The translations under genes were made by a program, and so were the position numbers. From contig JADFAE010000010.1 in NCBI GenBank assembly GCA_015665415.1, forward strand, positions 1-64,000: a stretch of DNA of 64,000 nucleotides, in the 5' to 3' direction. Source of the DNA: Roseobacter sp. GTDB lineage: Bacteria; Pseudomonadota; Alphaproteobacteria; Rhodobacterales; Rhodobacteraceae. Each line of letters begins with the position of its first letter. The stretch's first letter is position 1. The notes beneath the pieces are model-generated. The model did not search any database and was not told the DNA's origin. It saw nothing but the letters and a program-made list of their open reading frames with translations. Below are positions 1 to 8,729 of this stretch, piece after piece.

Positions 1-99
1 CAGAAGTTTACGACGGAAATACTCAAGCTGCCGATCATTCATGAAAGGCTCATCTTCGGCCGGACGGTAATCTTCCGGCAGAAACATTTCTTGTTTCAT
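1..99 (-). CDS. dksA: RNA polymerase-binding transcription factor DksA (N-terminal part)
   Basis: Only the first 33 codons are inside the window; the gene runs off the left edge. The translated start (MKQEMFLPEDYRPAEDEPF, then MNDRQLEYFRRKLL) matches the highly conserved N-terminal arm of alphaproteobacterial DksA. This protein inserts its coiled coil into the RNA polymerase secondary channel and, with ppGpp, tunes rRNA and amino-acid promoters. The zinc-finger and coiled-coil tip are outside the window and cannot be checked. It is transcribed divergently from the MoxR gene, sharing about 185 bp of intergenic DNA. Confidence 0.88.
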   Translation of the reverse strand, partial: MKQEMFLPEDYRPAEDEPFMNDRQLEYFRRKLL

Positions 100-285
100 T
101 TCGGCTCCTTCGGTCTCGCCCATAATGCAGGTCTCTTTATCTTTCGCCATACATCCTGGCTCCCCATGCCGCTGCGTTTATCCCCTGACAGGCAGATTGT
201 CACTACACAATAGTAAAGAGACCGGGTTAAAACCGTGCTAAATGCGCAAGATTGCAGCACCGACAGCAGGGGATCCATATTACTT

Positions 286-1125
286 ATGCAATTTCAGGGT
301 ACTAAAGACTATGTTGCAACCGACGACCTAAAAGTCGCTGTAAATGCTGCCGTGACCCTGGAGCGCCCGCTCCTGGTCAAGGGCGAACCTGGTACCGGCA
401 AGACAGAGCTCGCCCGCCAGGTGGCGGATGCTCTAGGTCTTCGAATGATCGAATGGAACGTGAAATCCACCACCCGAGCCCAGCAGGGGCTCTATGAATA
501 CGATGCCGTCAGTCGGTTGCGCGACAGCCAGCTTGGCGAGGAACGGGTGCATGACGTCAAGAATTACATCAAGAAAGGCAAGCTTTGGGAAGCCTTTGAG
601 GCGGACGAAAAAGTCGTGTTGCTGATTGATGAGATCGACAAGGCGGATATCGAATTCCCCAACGATCTGCTGCAGGAACTCGATAAGATGGAGTTCCATG
701 TCTACGAGACCGGCGAAACCATTCGTGCGGTCAATCGCCCGATCATGATCATCACCTCGAACAACGAAAAAGAGCTGCCCGACGCCTTTCTGCGCCGCTG
801 CTTTTTCCACTACATTCAGTTCCCTGACGCCGAGACCATGAAGAAAATCGTCGCGGTGCATCACCCCGACATCAAGGAAAGCCTGCTGACCACGGCACTG
901 ACCCAATTCTACGAGATCCGCGACACCGCCGGGTTGAAGAAAAAGCCCTCCACCTCTGAGGTTCTGGATTGGCTCAAGCTGCTTCTGGCCGAGGATCTGA
1001 CGCCTGAAGATCTGGCCCGGGACGGGGCCGACGCCCTGCCCAAGCTACATGGTGCCTTGCTGAAAAACGAACAAGACGTACATCTGTTTGAACGCCTGGC
1101 CTTTATGGCCCGCGGCAGACGCTGA
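286..1125 (+). CDS. MoxR-family AAA+ ATPase
   Basis: A 279-residue AAA+ ATPase of the MoxR branch. Walker A is GEPGTGKT at residues 33-40, Walker B is VVLLIDEID at about 110-118, and a sensor-1 like IITSNN is near 155-160. MoxR proteins act as chaperone-like ATPases that work with von Willebrand factor A (VWA) partners to mature or insert cofactors in protein complexes. A VWA partner lies downstream at 3164, which supports this role. The start chosen is the ATG opening MQFQGTKDYVATDDL, since an upstream in-frame extension is not family-like. A strong hairpin terminator follows, so the partner genes may have their own promoter. Confidence 0.9.
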   Translation: MQFQGTKDYVATDDLKVAVNAAVTLERPLLVKGEPGTGKTELARQVADALGLRMIEWNVKSTTRAQQGLYEYDAVSRLRDSQLGEERVHDVKNYIKKGKLWEAFEADEKVVLLIDEIDKADIEFPNDLLQELDKMEFHVYETGETIRAVNRPIMIITSNNEKELPDAFLRRCFFHYIQFPDAETMKKIVAVHHPDIKESLLTTALTQFYEIRDTAGLKKKPSTSEVLDWLKLLLAEDLTPEDLARDGADALPKLHGALLKNEQDVHLFERLAFMARGRR

Positions 1126-1494
1126 ACTGAGGCATCAATCCCTTCCCCAGCCCCCGCTGCCCCCTTCGGGCCGTGGGGGCTTTTGCCTTTGCAACTTTTG
1201 CGCATCCGAACGCCGGGCCGTCTAGCCCGTTCATCCGGACAGTTCATCTGGTCAGCTCCATGTCCGGGCCACCTTCTCTTCAAATTCACGCCGCATTGTC
1301 CTATCAATTGGGACAGGTGTTTTAGCGCGGACATTTTGCGCCAGCCTAGGACATCTAATTTGTAGTGTTGCCGCCCTGACCTTGGGATCTGACGCCGTGC
1401 TTGAGATCTTACCAAGCCGGTCAAGCGGGACTGACAAGGATGGGGCCTAATTCCCTTATCCTTTTGGGCCAAGACGGTGACCAGGAGTTCGACC
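1126..1494. other. intergenic region with terminator and possible promoter
   Basis: Non-coding stretch between the MoxR gene and the DUF2927 lipoprotein gene. It begins with the MoxR terminator. Farther on, TGTCC and GGACA half-sites face each other at 1297-1301 and 1311-1315 with a 9-bp gap, which could be a regulator site for the downstream genes, but this is weak. No gene is supported. Confidence 0.5.
1149..1184 (+). terminator. Rho-independent terminator after moxR
   Basis: Arms AGCCCCC (1149-1155) and GGGGGCT (1175-1181) can pair and are followed by TTTTG. The hairpin lies 24 bp after the MoxR stop codon. Confidence 0.75.
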
Positions 1495-2898
1495 ATGCCA
1501 ATATCCAGCGGCCTCGCACCAACACCAGTCAGCAATCTGGCCCGCCTTGCCCGAGTCACTTCGCTGCTTGGGATGACTGCGCTTGTGGCCGCATGTGGCT
1601 TTCCCGAGGCGTTGAAACCCGCCAGCCGGGCGGCTCTTGCCAGCAGCAGCCTGCCGCCAGCCAAAGCCTTTTCCGAGGCGCGGCCACAACCGCCCCAGCG
1701 CTCCAACCGCGATATGGCCCGGGATTTCCTGGATCTGCACTTCAAACTCGAGGGCGGCACGGATCTGCCGGTCTTTACCCGGTTCGAGGGTCCGATCCGG
1801 CTGCGCGTCGCCGGCACACCCAGTTCCAGTTTCCTGCGCGATCTCAACCTTGTGCTGTCGCGTCTTGACCAAGAGGCCGGGATCCCCATTCAACGGGTCA
1901 GCTCCGGTCCCGCCGAAATCACTCTGCAGGCGGTGACCCGCCGGGCCATCCATCGGGCCCTACCCAAGGCGGCCTGCTTTGTGGTGCCCAATGTCACCTC
2001 TTTGTCTGAGCTGAGACGCAAGCGGCGCAGCCCCGAAACCGATTGGTCAAAGCTGCGCAGCCGTGAAAGGCTCGCCGTTTTTGTGCCCACGGACGTCAGC
2101 CCGCAAGAGGCACGCGACTGCCTGCACGAAGAACTGGCGCAGGCGATCGGACCGCTGAACGACCTCTACCGGCTTTCGGATTCGGTCTTTAATGATGACA
2201 ATGTTCACACCGTTCTCACCGGGTTTGACATGTTGATGCTGCGCGCCACCTATGCCCCCGAGCTGCGCACCGGCATGAGTCGCGCTGAGGTCGCTGCGGC
2301 ATTGCCTGCCCTGCTCGCACGCCTGAACCCGGCGGGCGAAAGCCTTGCCTCAGAGGCGCTGCCTGCAACGCCGCGCAGCTGGATCGACGCCATCGAAACC
2401 GCCCTGGGCCCCGGCAGCAGCCTAAGCAGCCGCAAACGGGCCGCCAATCGTGCTGTTCTCCTGGCCCGCGATCTGGGCTGGCATGACCACCGCCGCGCCT
2501 ATAGTCACTATGTTCTGGGCCGCATGATCCAGTCCAGCGAGCCGGATCTGGCCCAGCGGCACTTCCAGACCGGGCTAGATTTTTTAAGCCAACGACACAA
2601 CAGCGCCCTTCACGAAGCCCTGATCCGCCCCCGTATGGCTGCCTATGACATTGCCCGGGGCAATGGCGAAGCTGCCCTGCAACGGATCAACCCGGTTCTT
2701 GCGGTGGCCGCACAGCACGAAAATGCCAGTCTCTTGGCCGAAGCTTTGCTGATCAAAGCCGAAGCCCTCGATCTCTTGGGCCAATTTGCCACTGCCAACA
2801 GGGTCAGGCTGGACAGCCTCGGGTGGGCACGCTACGGGTTTGGTCCGGATTGGGCGGTGCATTCCAAGGTTCGCGAAGTCGCAGATCTGCGCCCCTGA
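1495..2898 (+). CDS. DUF2927 domain lipoprotein
   Basis: A 467-residue exported protein. The start is the ATG at 1495, preceded by AGGAG eight bases upstream. The N-terminus is a lipoprotein signal with VAAC and a lipidation cysteine at about residue 34. The middle contains a DUF2927-type region with the stretch HEELAQAIGPLND; this resembles a protease helix but lacks the classic HExxH. The C-terminal third is helical and TPR-like. Function is unknown. Its position between a MoxR ATPase and a VWA protein suggests a periplasmic or membrane-anchored partner in the same process. That link is inference from context only. Confidence 0.75.
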   Translation: MPISSGLAPTPVSNLARLARVTSLLGMTALVAACGFPEALKPASRAALASSSLPPAKAFSEARPQPPQRSNRDMARDFLDLHFKLEGGTDLPVFTRFEGPIRLRVAGTPSSSFLRDLNLVLSRLDQEAGIPIQRVSSGPAEITLQAVTRRAIHRALPKAACFVVPNVTSLSELRRKRRSPETDWSKLRSRERLAVFVPTDVSPQEARDCLHEELAQAIGPLNDLYRLSDSVFNDDNVHTVLTGFDMLMLRATYAPELRTGMSRAEVAAALPALLARLNPAGESLASEALPATPRSWIDAIETALGPGSSLSSRKRAANRAVLLARDLGWHDHRRAYSHYVLGRMIQSSEPDLAQRHFQTGLDFLSQRHNSALHEALIRPRMAAYDIARGNGEAALQRINPVLAVAAQHENASLLAEALLIKAEALDLLGQFATANRVRLDSLGWARYGFGPDWAVHSKVREVADLRP

Positions 2899-2976
2899 CC
2901 TAACTGACACAGGCGCATCGCCACGAGCATATCAAGGCGTGCGCATCGCAACCGGCACAAAACAGGTGGATAAGAC

Positions 2977-3144
2977 ATGATCGTAATTGGCGCAGTGCTG
3001 CTGGGTATCCTTCTTGGGGTCTATAACGCCCGAAAACGTGGCGGCAATACCGCGGATATGCTGCAATATGGCGCTGTCTATGCCATCGCCTTTGGTATTG
3101 TAGGCGTCATCGCCACCATCGTGATCCATCGCGTTCTGGCCTAA
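2977..3144 (+). CDS. small two-helix membrane protein (55 aa)
   Basis: A short gene of 55 codons starting ATG at 2977, with AGGTGG just upstream. The product begins MIVIGAVLLGILLGVYNARK and has two hydrophobic segments (about residues 2-16 and 32-52) separated by a short polar loop rich in R, K, G and N. It sits 19 bp before the VWA gene and is probably co-transcribed with it and the DUF2927 gene. I cannot assign a function. It might anchor or assist the VWA/MoxR machinery, but that is only context. Confidence 0.7.
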   Translation: MIVIGAVLLGILLGVYNARKRGGNTADMLQYGAVYAIAFGIVGVIATIVIHRVLA

Positions 3145-3163
3145 CCGTCACCGGAGACACGGC

Positions 3164-4348
3164 ATGTTCCAGCCCTTTTTCGAAAACCTGCGCAACGCGT
3201 CGATTCCAGTCTCACTGCGCGAATACCTCACCTTTCTGGAGGGGATGAAAAAGGGCCTTGTCACCTATGACATCGAGGCTTTCTACTTCCTCGCCCGCGC
3301 TGCCATGGTCAAGGATGAGCGCAACATAGACAAATTCGACCGCGCCTTTGCCGCCACCTTTGAAGGACTGGAGGCAATCCCGACTTCCGCCGTGATGGAG
3401 GCCGTGGATATTCCCGAAGACTGGCTGCGCAAAATGTCGGAAAAACACCTCAGCGCCGAAGAAAAGGCCGAAATCGAAGCCCTGGGTGGTTTTGAAAAAC
3501 TGATGGAGACGCTGAAAGAGCGGCTCGAGGAACAAAAGGGTCGCCATGAAGGCGGCAACAAATGGGTCGGCACCGGCGGCACGTCACCTTTTGGGGCCTA
3601 TGGCTATAACCCCGAAGGCGTGCGCATCGGCCAAAAGGAAAGCCGTCATCAGCGCGCGGTCAAAGTCTGGGACAAGCGTGAATTCAGGAACCTGGACGGC
3701 GATGTCGAGCTGGGCACCCGCAACATCAAGGTGGCGCTAAAACGGCTACGCCGCTGGGTCCGTGAAGGTGCCCATGAAGAGCTCGATCTCTCGGGCACGA
3801 TCCGCGCCACGGCGGAACACGGCTATCTCGATGTCAAAACCCGCCCCGAACGCCACAACGCCGTAAAGGTCCTGCTGTTTCTGGATGTGGGCGGCTCGAT
3901 GGATCCGCATATCAAGGTGGTGGAAGAGCTGTTCTCAGCCGCCCGCACCGAGTTCAAGCATCTGGAATACTTCTACTTTCACAATTGCCTTTATGAAGGC
4001 GTGTGGCGAGACAACCGCCGCCGCTGGGACGCGCAGATGCCCACCCATGAGGTGCTTCGCACCTATGGGCCCGACTACAAATGTATCTTTGTCGGCGATG
4101 CCTCGATGTCCCCCTACGAGATCGCCTACCCCGGAGGCGCCAATGAGCACTGGAACAAAGAGGCCGGTCAGGTCTGGCTCGAGCGCGCCCGCGAACAGTG
4201 GAAAAGCCATCTCTGGATCAACCCGGTGCCAAAAAAACACTGGGACTACACCCATTCAATCGGCATGGTCCGCGAAATCTTTGAGGACCGCATGGTGCCC
4301 ATGACCCTCGACGGGCTGGAAAGTGGCATGAAGGAACTGACCCGCTAG
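3164..4348 (+). CDS. VWA domain-containing protein (CoxE-like), MoxR partner
   Basis: A 394-residue protein with a C-terminal von Willebrand factor A domain. The metal site is LLFLDVGGSMD (D241, G243, S245): the usual DxSxS has Gly in place of the first Ser. The N-terminal half is helical and charged. CoxE-like VWA proteins pair with MoxR ATPases to activate or assemble other complexes. GGAGA precedes the ATG. The gene ends the cassette moxR, DUF2927 lipoprotein, small membrane protein, VWA. The client is not visible in the window. Cytoplasmic location is inferred from the absence of a signal peptide. Confidence 0.85.
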   Translation: MFQPFFENLRNASIPVSLREYLTFLEGMKKGLVTYDIEAFYFLARAAMVKDERNIDKFDRAFAATFEGLEAIPTSAVMEAVDIPEDWLRKMSEKHLSAEEKAEIEALGGFEKLMETLKERLEEQKGRHEGGNKWVGTGGTSPFGAYGYNPEGVRIGQKESRHQRAVKVWDKREFRNLDGDVELGTRNIKVALKRLRRWVREGAHEELDLSGTIRATAEHGYLDVKTRPERHNAVKVLLFLDVGGSMDPHIKVVEELFSAARTEFKHLEYFYFHNCLYEGVWRDNRRRWDAQMPTHEVLRTYGPDYKCIFVGDASMSPYEIAYPGGANEHWNKEAGQVWLERAREQWKSHLWINPVPKKHWDYTHSIGMVREIFEDRMVPMTLDGLESGMKELTR

Positions 4349-4960
4349 GAGGCCCGTTTTGCATCAGGTTAGAGGCACAATCCTAAAACTATTTTCGGTC
4401 ATTATTTTTTCTCGGGACGATTTCCATCTTCCAGGCGCAGCGCAATCCCGAGTTCAATATCTTTGATCCCCCCCTTTCCATTTTCTGAGCGAGGGCGCAG
4501 CCCATCTTCTTGCCCCTGCAGCAACCCTATTCGCGATGATCCTTTCCCTGATGGTGAGTTACTTCTTATGGCGGATTGGGGCGAAACTGTCGCGCGTGAA
4601 GTCTCCTGATCGCAAATAGTCAGTGTTTGATGAAATCCGTCTTCCCCTGCCCTCCGCGCAGAGAGCCTGAACTTTGTCGATTTCCTGTCGGGTCAAGGAG
4701 GCCGCCAGGCCCCGCGTCAGCGGCTTGTCCTTGACGCGCTAATCCTGTCACAATTGACCTCGGCCTTGAGAGGCAGCCCTGCCCCTCAAGGCCTTCTCAG
4801 CAGAGTCTTCACCTTGTTTTTCGCCGTGCAAAGCACGGCGCCAGGCCCAACCGGCGCAGCCCATCTGTGATGGGCGCACAACGGGCGGGAGCCCCTGCGA
4901 GACCTCTGCCTGCATTACTGAAACCCGCGCCCCTCGCAGCTGCGCCTCACGAACTTTGCG
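4349..4960. other. 612-bp intergenic region between convergent genes
   Basis: No convincing complete gene. A short open frame read forward across about 4470-4619 encodes one hydrophobic helix (ATLFAMILSLMVSYFLWRIG) and ends at the TAG at 4617-4619. It has no plausible start upstream and may be a gene remnant. The second half carries hairpins, including the repeat at 4822-4894. Confidence 0.4.
4822..4894. repeat. dispersed intergenic hairpin repeat, family 2, copy 1
   Basis: Starts with a perfect hairpin CGCCGTGC-AAA-GCACGGCG (4822-4840), continues GGCGCCAGGCCCAAC (4837-4851), has a second hairpin GCCCATC-TGT-GATGGGC (4859-4875), and ends GGCGGGAGCCCC. The GGCGCCA(G/T)GCCCAAC block and the GGCGGGAGCCCC block recur in the element at 36321-36428. 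Both copies lie between convergent genes. Confidence 0.6.
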
Positions 4961-5284
4961 TCAGTCCAGCTCCGTCCAGGGCCAGGGTTTGACGTTGCTC
5001 GCCGCCATCTGATAGCGCGCGGCTTTGGCGATCCAGATGCCAAGATCGGTGCCAAAATCCGCCAACCGCTCGTTTGGGGCTTTGCTGATCGCCATCACAA
5101 TGAACTGCAGCACCGTGGCCGTGGCCAATACGGTCTGCGCCACCGAGATCATCACCGCGATCAGGATCATGTAGATCAGCCGGGTCAGAAGGTTCTCCTT
5201 CTCCTCGGGCTCAAATTGTTCGCCATGCAGACGGCCATCGATATCTTCTGGTTCTGACACTGTTCTCTCACGGTTTAGCAACAT
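4961..5284 (-). CDS. DUF4389 domain membrane protein
   Basis: A 107-residue protein with a polar N-terminus (SEPEDIDGRLHGEQFEPEEKENL) followed by a DUF4389-type hydrophobic core (LIYMILIAVMISVAQTVLATATVLQFIVMAI, about residues 36-66) and an amphipathic tail. DUF4389 proteins are predicted inner-membrane proteins of unknown function. The start is uncertain: an in-frame GTG at 5260 has GAGAG upstream and removes nine residues that do not look conserved, giving 98 residues. It converges on the VWA gene and diverges from the SDR gene. Confidence 0.75.
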   Translation of the reverse strand: MLLNRERTVSEPEDIDGRLHGEQFEPEEKENLLTRLIYMILIAVMISVAQTVLATATVLQFIVMAISKAPNERLADFGTDLGIWIAKAARYQMAASNVKPWPWTELD

Positions 5285-5382
5285 CCGCCCCCATCCTTAA
5301 TCACAGAGCAGTTCTGCGCAACCGGGGAAACAGCGCCCCCCACTATCCTCAGCGTTCCAAAGCCCATCCACACCTTGGGCCA

Positions 5383-5438
5383 GACCCGTTTCCTGCGCCT
5401 TTGAAACCTGCGCGCGCTTTAGGCGCAGGAAACGGGTC
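5383..5438. repeat. long perfect inverted repeat (18-bp arms) upstream of SDR gene
   Basis: Left arm GACCCGTTTCCTGCGCCT at 5383-5400 and right arm AGGCGCAGGAAACGGGTC at 5421-5438 are exact reverse complements around a 20-bp centre. Flanking TGGGCC and GGCCCA extend the symmetry after short mismatches. It lies between divergent genes, so it is not a 3'-end terminator for either. It could be a regulatory RNA hairpin in the SDR leader, a cruciform-forming operator or a mobile-element scar. Confidence 0.75.
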
Positions 5439-5497
5439 GCAGGCCCAGGCACGCAACCTTTAGCTGATAGTCACAACATCCGTGAAAGGAACAAGAC

Positions 5498-6253
5498 ATG
5501 GAACTCAAGGGTAAAACCATCCTCATTACCGGTGCCAGCAGTGGCATTGGTGCCGCCGCTGCCCTGCTCTTTGCCCGGGAAGGGGCCAATTTGGTTTTGG
5601 GCGCACGACGTAGCCAAGAGCTGGAGCAAATTACTGGCCAAATTACTCAGGCCAACGGCACGGCCGTCTGCCTGCCCGGCGATGTCACCCAGGAAGATTA
5701 CGCCAAAACCCTGGTTGATTTGGCCCTTGAAACCTACGGCCAGCTTGATGGGGCCTTCAATAATGCCGGCATCATGGGCGAGGTCACGCCAACCCTCACC
5801 ATGGACACCCGCAACTGGGAGGCGGTCCTGGCCACCAATCTCACCTCCGCTTTCTATGCTGCCAAACATCAGATCCCGGCGTTCACAAGCGCCTCATCCG
5901 GGTCAATCGTCTTCACCAGCAGTTTTGTTGGGGTGAACAACGGCGGCATGCCCGGCATGGCCGCCTATGCCGCCTCCAAAGCCGGGCTGGTGGGGCTGAT
6001 GCAAGCGCTGGCCGCTGAACACGCAGGCGAGGGCCTGCGGATAAATGCCATCCTGCCAGGTGGGACCAAAACCGCGATGGCAGGCGATGATCCGGCGACC
6101 CATGACTTCATCGCCTCACTGCATCCGCTCAAACGGCTGGCCAGTCCATCCGAGATCGCACAAGCCGCACTATACCTGCTGTCTGATCGCGCCAGCTTTG
6201 TCACGGGCACCGCGCTCAGCGTGGATGGTGGCATCTCCATGCGCCTGCTCTGA
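5498..6253 (+). CDS. SDR family oxidoreductase
   Basis: A 251-residue classical short-chain dehydrogenase/reductase. The nucleotide-binding glycine motif is TGASSGIG (11-18), NNAG is at 88-91, and the catalytic residues are Ser141 or Ser142, Tyr157 and Lys161 (YAASK). The C-terminal part ends with VTGTALSVDGG, typical of NAD(P)(H)-dependent members. The reaction is an alcohol/ketone interconversion, but the substrate cannot be told from sequence. It stands alone, with a long inverted repeat upstream and a hairpin downstream. The ATG at 5498 is preceded by GAAAGGA. Confidence 0.9.
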   Translation: MELKGKTILITGASSGIGAAAALLFAREGANLVLGARRSQELEQITGQITQANGTAVCLPGDVTQEDYAKTLVDLALETYGQLDGAFNNAGIMGEVTPTLTMDTRNWEAVLATNLTSAFYAAKHQIPAFTSASSGSIVFTSSFVGVNNGGMPGMAAYAASKAGLVGLMQALAAEHAGEGLRINAILPGGTKTAMAGDDPATHDFIASLHPLKRLASPSEIAQAALYLLSDRASFVTGTALSVDGGISMRLL

Positions 6254-6277
6254 GCCAATACAGGTGACACCACATTT

Positions 6278-6304
6278 CCCCACCGGCCCAATGGGTCGGT
6301 GGGG
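6278..6304 (+). terminator. terminator hairpin after SDR gene
   Basis: CCCCACCGGCCC (6278-6289) pairs with GGGTCGGTGGGG (6293-6304) with one G-T pair and a 3-nt loop, 25 bp after the SDR stop. No T-run follows. Confidence 0.5.
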
Positions 6305-6362
6305 ACGTCAAAGGCGCCTGCTGCCCCTTGCCCCGCACCGCGTTCCGCCCCATATCTATGCC

Positions 6363-7049
6363 ATGTTGCGTTTCACTCCAATTTTGCTGGCCGTGATCTA
6401 TGGCCTGGTGATGTACCGGATTTCCGTCTGGCGCACCCACCGTGAGCTTGATGCCCGTTCTACCGAGCTGGCCGATGCCAAGCTGCGCCGCCTGACTGAC
6501 CGCATGGCCGCCGCTCTGGAGATCGAGCGCATTCCGGTATTCATCTACGAAGTCGACCCGGTGAATGGATTGGCGGCTCCGGATGGGCGCATATTCATCA
6601 CCCGGGGGTTCTATCGCAAATACCAGAACGGCGAGGTCAGCGAGACAGAGCTGGCTTCGGTCATCGCACATGAGCTTGGCCATGTGGCCCTGGGGCATGC
6701 CCGCAAGCGGATCATCGATTTCTCCGGCCAGAATGCGTTGCGCACGGCCCTGATGATGATCCTGGGCCGATACATTCCCTTTGTTGGCCCCTGGATCGCC
6801 GGTCTGCTGGCCAATCTTCTGGCCGCCCGCCTGTCACGCGGCGATGAATATGAAGCCGATGAATATGCTGCCGCGCTTTTGGCCAAATCCGGCATTGGGC
6901 TAGAGCCGCAAAAGAGCCTGTTTCTAAAACTCGAAGCGCTGACCCAGTCGCGCGCGGGCATGGCCCCCGCTTGGCTCATGTCGCATCCCAAGACCGAAGA
7001 GCGCATCGCCGCACTGGAGCGGCTGGAGGCCAGTTGGGCCCAGTCCTGA
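6363..7049 (+). CDS. M48 family zinc metalloprotease
   Basis: A 228-residue membrane-anchored peptidase. One N-terminal hydrophobic segment (about 5-20) is followed by a peptidase M48 domain with HELGH at 103-107 and a downstream EADEYAA whose Glu (about 164) would be the third zinc ligand. A second hydrophobic region lies at about 128-156. Family members (HtpX/Ste24/BepA type) degrade misfolded membrane or envelope proteins. The ATG at 6363 is chosen because the open frame upstream overlaps the SDR gene and is not protein-like. C-terminal SHPKTEERIAALE is typical of the family. Confidence 0.88.
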   Translation: MLRFTPILLAVIYGLVMYRISVWRTHRELDARSTELADAKLRRLTDRMAAALEIERIPVFIYEVDPVNGLAAPDGRIFITRGFYRKYQNGEVSETELASVIAHELGHVALGHARKRIIDFSGQNALRTALMMILGRYIPFVGPWIAGLLANLLAARLSRGDEYEADEYAAALLAKSGIGLEPQKSLFLKLEALTQSRAGMAPAWLMSHPKTEERIAALERLEASWAQS

Positions 7050-7169
7050 CATTGGGTCCGGTCCTGACATCACGTCACAAGGGTTTTTCCACGCGTTTGC
7101 CTTGTCACCGCGGCCTCCGCTCCCCAAATCAAGGGCTCCCGTGACTGGAACCCTGATTGGACCCCCGTG

Positions 7170-8159
7170 ATGCGCTATTCCCTGCTTGACCTTGCCCCCG
7201 TCCCCGAGGGCCGTGAAATCCCAGACTCTTTTGCCAATAGCACCGATCTGGCGCAAAAGGCCGAAGGATGGGGCTATCACCGCTACTGGCTGGCCGAACA
7301 TCACAATATGCCAGGGATCGCCAGCGCCGCTACGGCCGTGCTGATTGGCCATATCGCCAGCCAGACCCAGACCATCCGGGTGGGTGCCGGCGGCATCATG
7401 CTGCCCAACCACGCCCCCTATATGGTGGCCGAGGCCTTTGGCACGCTGGCCGCACTTCATGGCGATCGCATTGACCTTGGGTTGGGGCGCGCACCCGGCA
7501 CCGATATGAGAACCGCCCGTGCTTTGCGCCGGGGTATGGCTGCAGACGCTGGCGACAGTTTCCCGCAGGATGTGATTGAACTTCTGGGCTTTTTGGGGCC
7601 GCTGGATCCACAGATGCAAGTGCGCGCTTTTCCCGGACAGAACAGCAATGTGCCGGTCTGGCTGCTGGGTTCCAGTCTCTTTGGCGCGCAGCTCGCCGCC
7701 CAGCTGGGCCTCCCCTACGCCTTTGCCTCACATTTTGCCCCGCAGGCGCTGGAAGAAGCCCTTGCGCTTTACCGCCACCGGTTTCAGCCCTCCAGCTATC
7801 TGGACAAACCCCATGCCATGATTGCGGTGAATGTCTTTGGCGGCGAGAGCGACGGCGAGGGTGCTTATCTGCGTACCACCATGCAACAGGCCTTTGCCCG
7901 GTTGCGACTGGGCATGCCCGGCAAGCTGCCCCGCCCGGTAGACGACATCGAGGCGCATCTATCGCCCCCTGTCCTGGCCGGGGTCAATGCGGCACTGCAG
8001 GTCTCCGCCACCGGCAGCCCGGAGACGGTCAAACGTGAATTATCCGAAATTGTTGAACGGTATCAGCCGGATGAGGTGATCATCACCGGACAGATCCACG
8101 ACCATGGCGCGCGGTTGCGGTCCTTCCAGATCGCCGCCCAAGCCCTGCGCGAGCTATAG
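7170..8159 (+). CDS. LLM class flavin-dependent oxidoreductase (luciferase-like)
   Basis: About 329 residues, a bacterial-luciferase-like TIM barrel. The N-terminus [11 protein letters not shown], the [22 protein letters not shown] stretch, and GLGRAPGTD are hallmarks of the MsnO8-type subgroup. These enzymes use reduced FMN supplied by a reductase; the substrate is unknown. A GTG codon one position upstream (7167) is the alternative start. The gene stands alone between the M48 protease and a convergent PIN-domain gene whose stop is 10 bp away. Confidence 0.88.
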   Translation: MRYSLLDLAPVPEGREIPDSFANSTDLAQKAEGWGYHRYWLAEHHNMPGIASAATAVLIGHIASQTQTIRVGAGGIMLPNHAPYMVAEAFGTLAALHGDRIDLGLGRAPGTDMRTARALRRGMAADAGDSFPQDVIELLGFLGPLDPQMQVRAFPGQNSNVPVWLLGSSLFGAQLAAQLGLPYAFASHFAPQALEEALALYRHRFQPSSYLDKPHAMIAVNVFGGESDGEGAYLRTTMQQAFARLRLGMPGKLPRPVDDIEAHLSPPVLAGVNAALQVSATGSPETVKRELSEIVERYQPDEVIITGQIHDHGARLRSFQIAAQALREL

Positions 8160-8168
8160 CGCAGCGCC

Positions 8169-8717
8169 CTAGACTGCGCCGGCCAGCGCCTTGGCCAGGC
8201 GCGGCAGGCGCGCCTTTTTCAGCAATGGTCGTATCTCCCAGCCGCCCCCCGACAGGCGGTTGGCCTCGGCCAGCACCTGCAGGCCCAGCTCTTCAATGCG
8301 AGCAGGATCCGTCAGCCAGAAATCATAGAGCAGCTGGTCCGGTCCCAACCGCTCCAGCCCCTCCTCCGCCAGAGTATGACGCGGGAAGTCCTTGTTGTTG
8401 ACCGTGACGATGGCATCGGCGTGGCCATGGATTGCCGAGGCCAAAACATGCACATCCGCCGCATCCGGCAGATAGAGGCGGGCCTCAAGCCCCGGCGCTG
8501 GTGCAACCTCAGCCTGGGCCCAGTGACTGCGCAGCAAGGCTATTTCAGCACTGGCCTGCGCCATCCCTTCAGGCCCCAGCTTTTGAGTGGCGCGGCGCCA
8601 TTCCTCCAGAATGCGCGCCGACCACAGCGGGGTATAGAACCCCTGCCGCGCCGCCCCCACCAACATCTCACGCATGACGGTGGGGTAAAGCACACAGGTA
8701 TCCAGCAGCAGCTTCAT
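8169..8717 (-). CDS. PIN domain protein (RSP_2648-like family)
   Basis: A 182-residue PIN-domain protein. Acidic residues expected for the nuclease site are visible: Asp6 in LLLDTCVLYP, Glu38/Glu39 in RILEEW, Asp88 in DAADVHVLA and Asp101 in DAIVTVNNKDF. The C-terminal 60 residues extend beyond a minimal PIN domain. There is no antitoxin gene beside it: the gene upstream encodes an rRNA methyltransferase and the spacing is only 12 bp, so the two are probably co-transcribed. This argues for an RNA-processing role rather than a VapC toxin, although this is inference. Confidence 0.82.
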   Translation of the reverse strand: MKLLLDTCVLYPTVMREMLVGAARQGFYTPLWSARILEEWRRATQKLGPEGMAQASAEIALLRSHWAQAEVAPAPGLEARLYLPDAADVHVLASAIHGHADAIVTVNNKDFPRHTLAEEGLERLGPDQLLYDFWLTDPARIEELGLQVLAEANRLSGGGWEIRPLLKKARLPRLAKALAGAV

Positions 8718-8729
8718 CAGCCTGCCCCC

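Noticed and set aside
96-278. 60-codon frame across the dksA-moxR intergenic region, minus strand
   Set aside because: It overlaps the dksA start and its ribosome site, and its sequence has no protein-like character.
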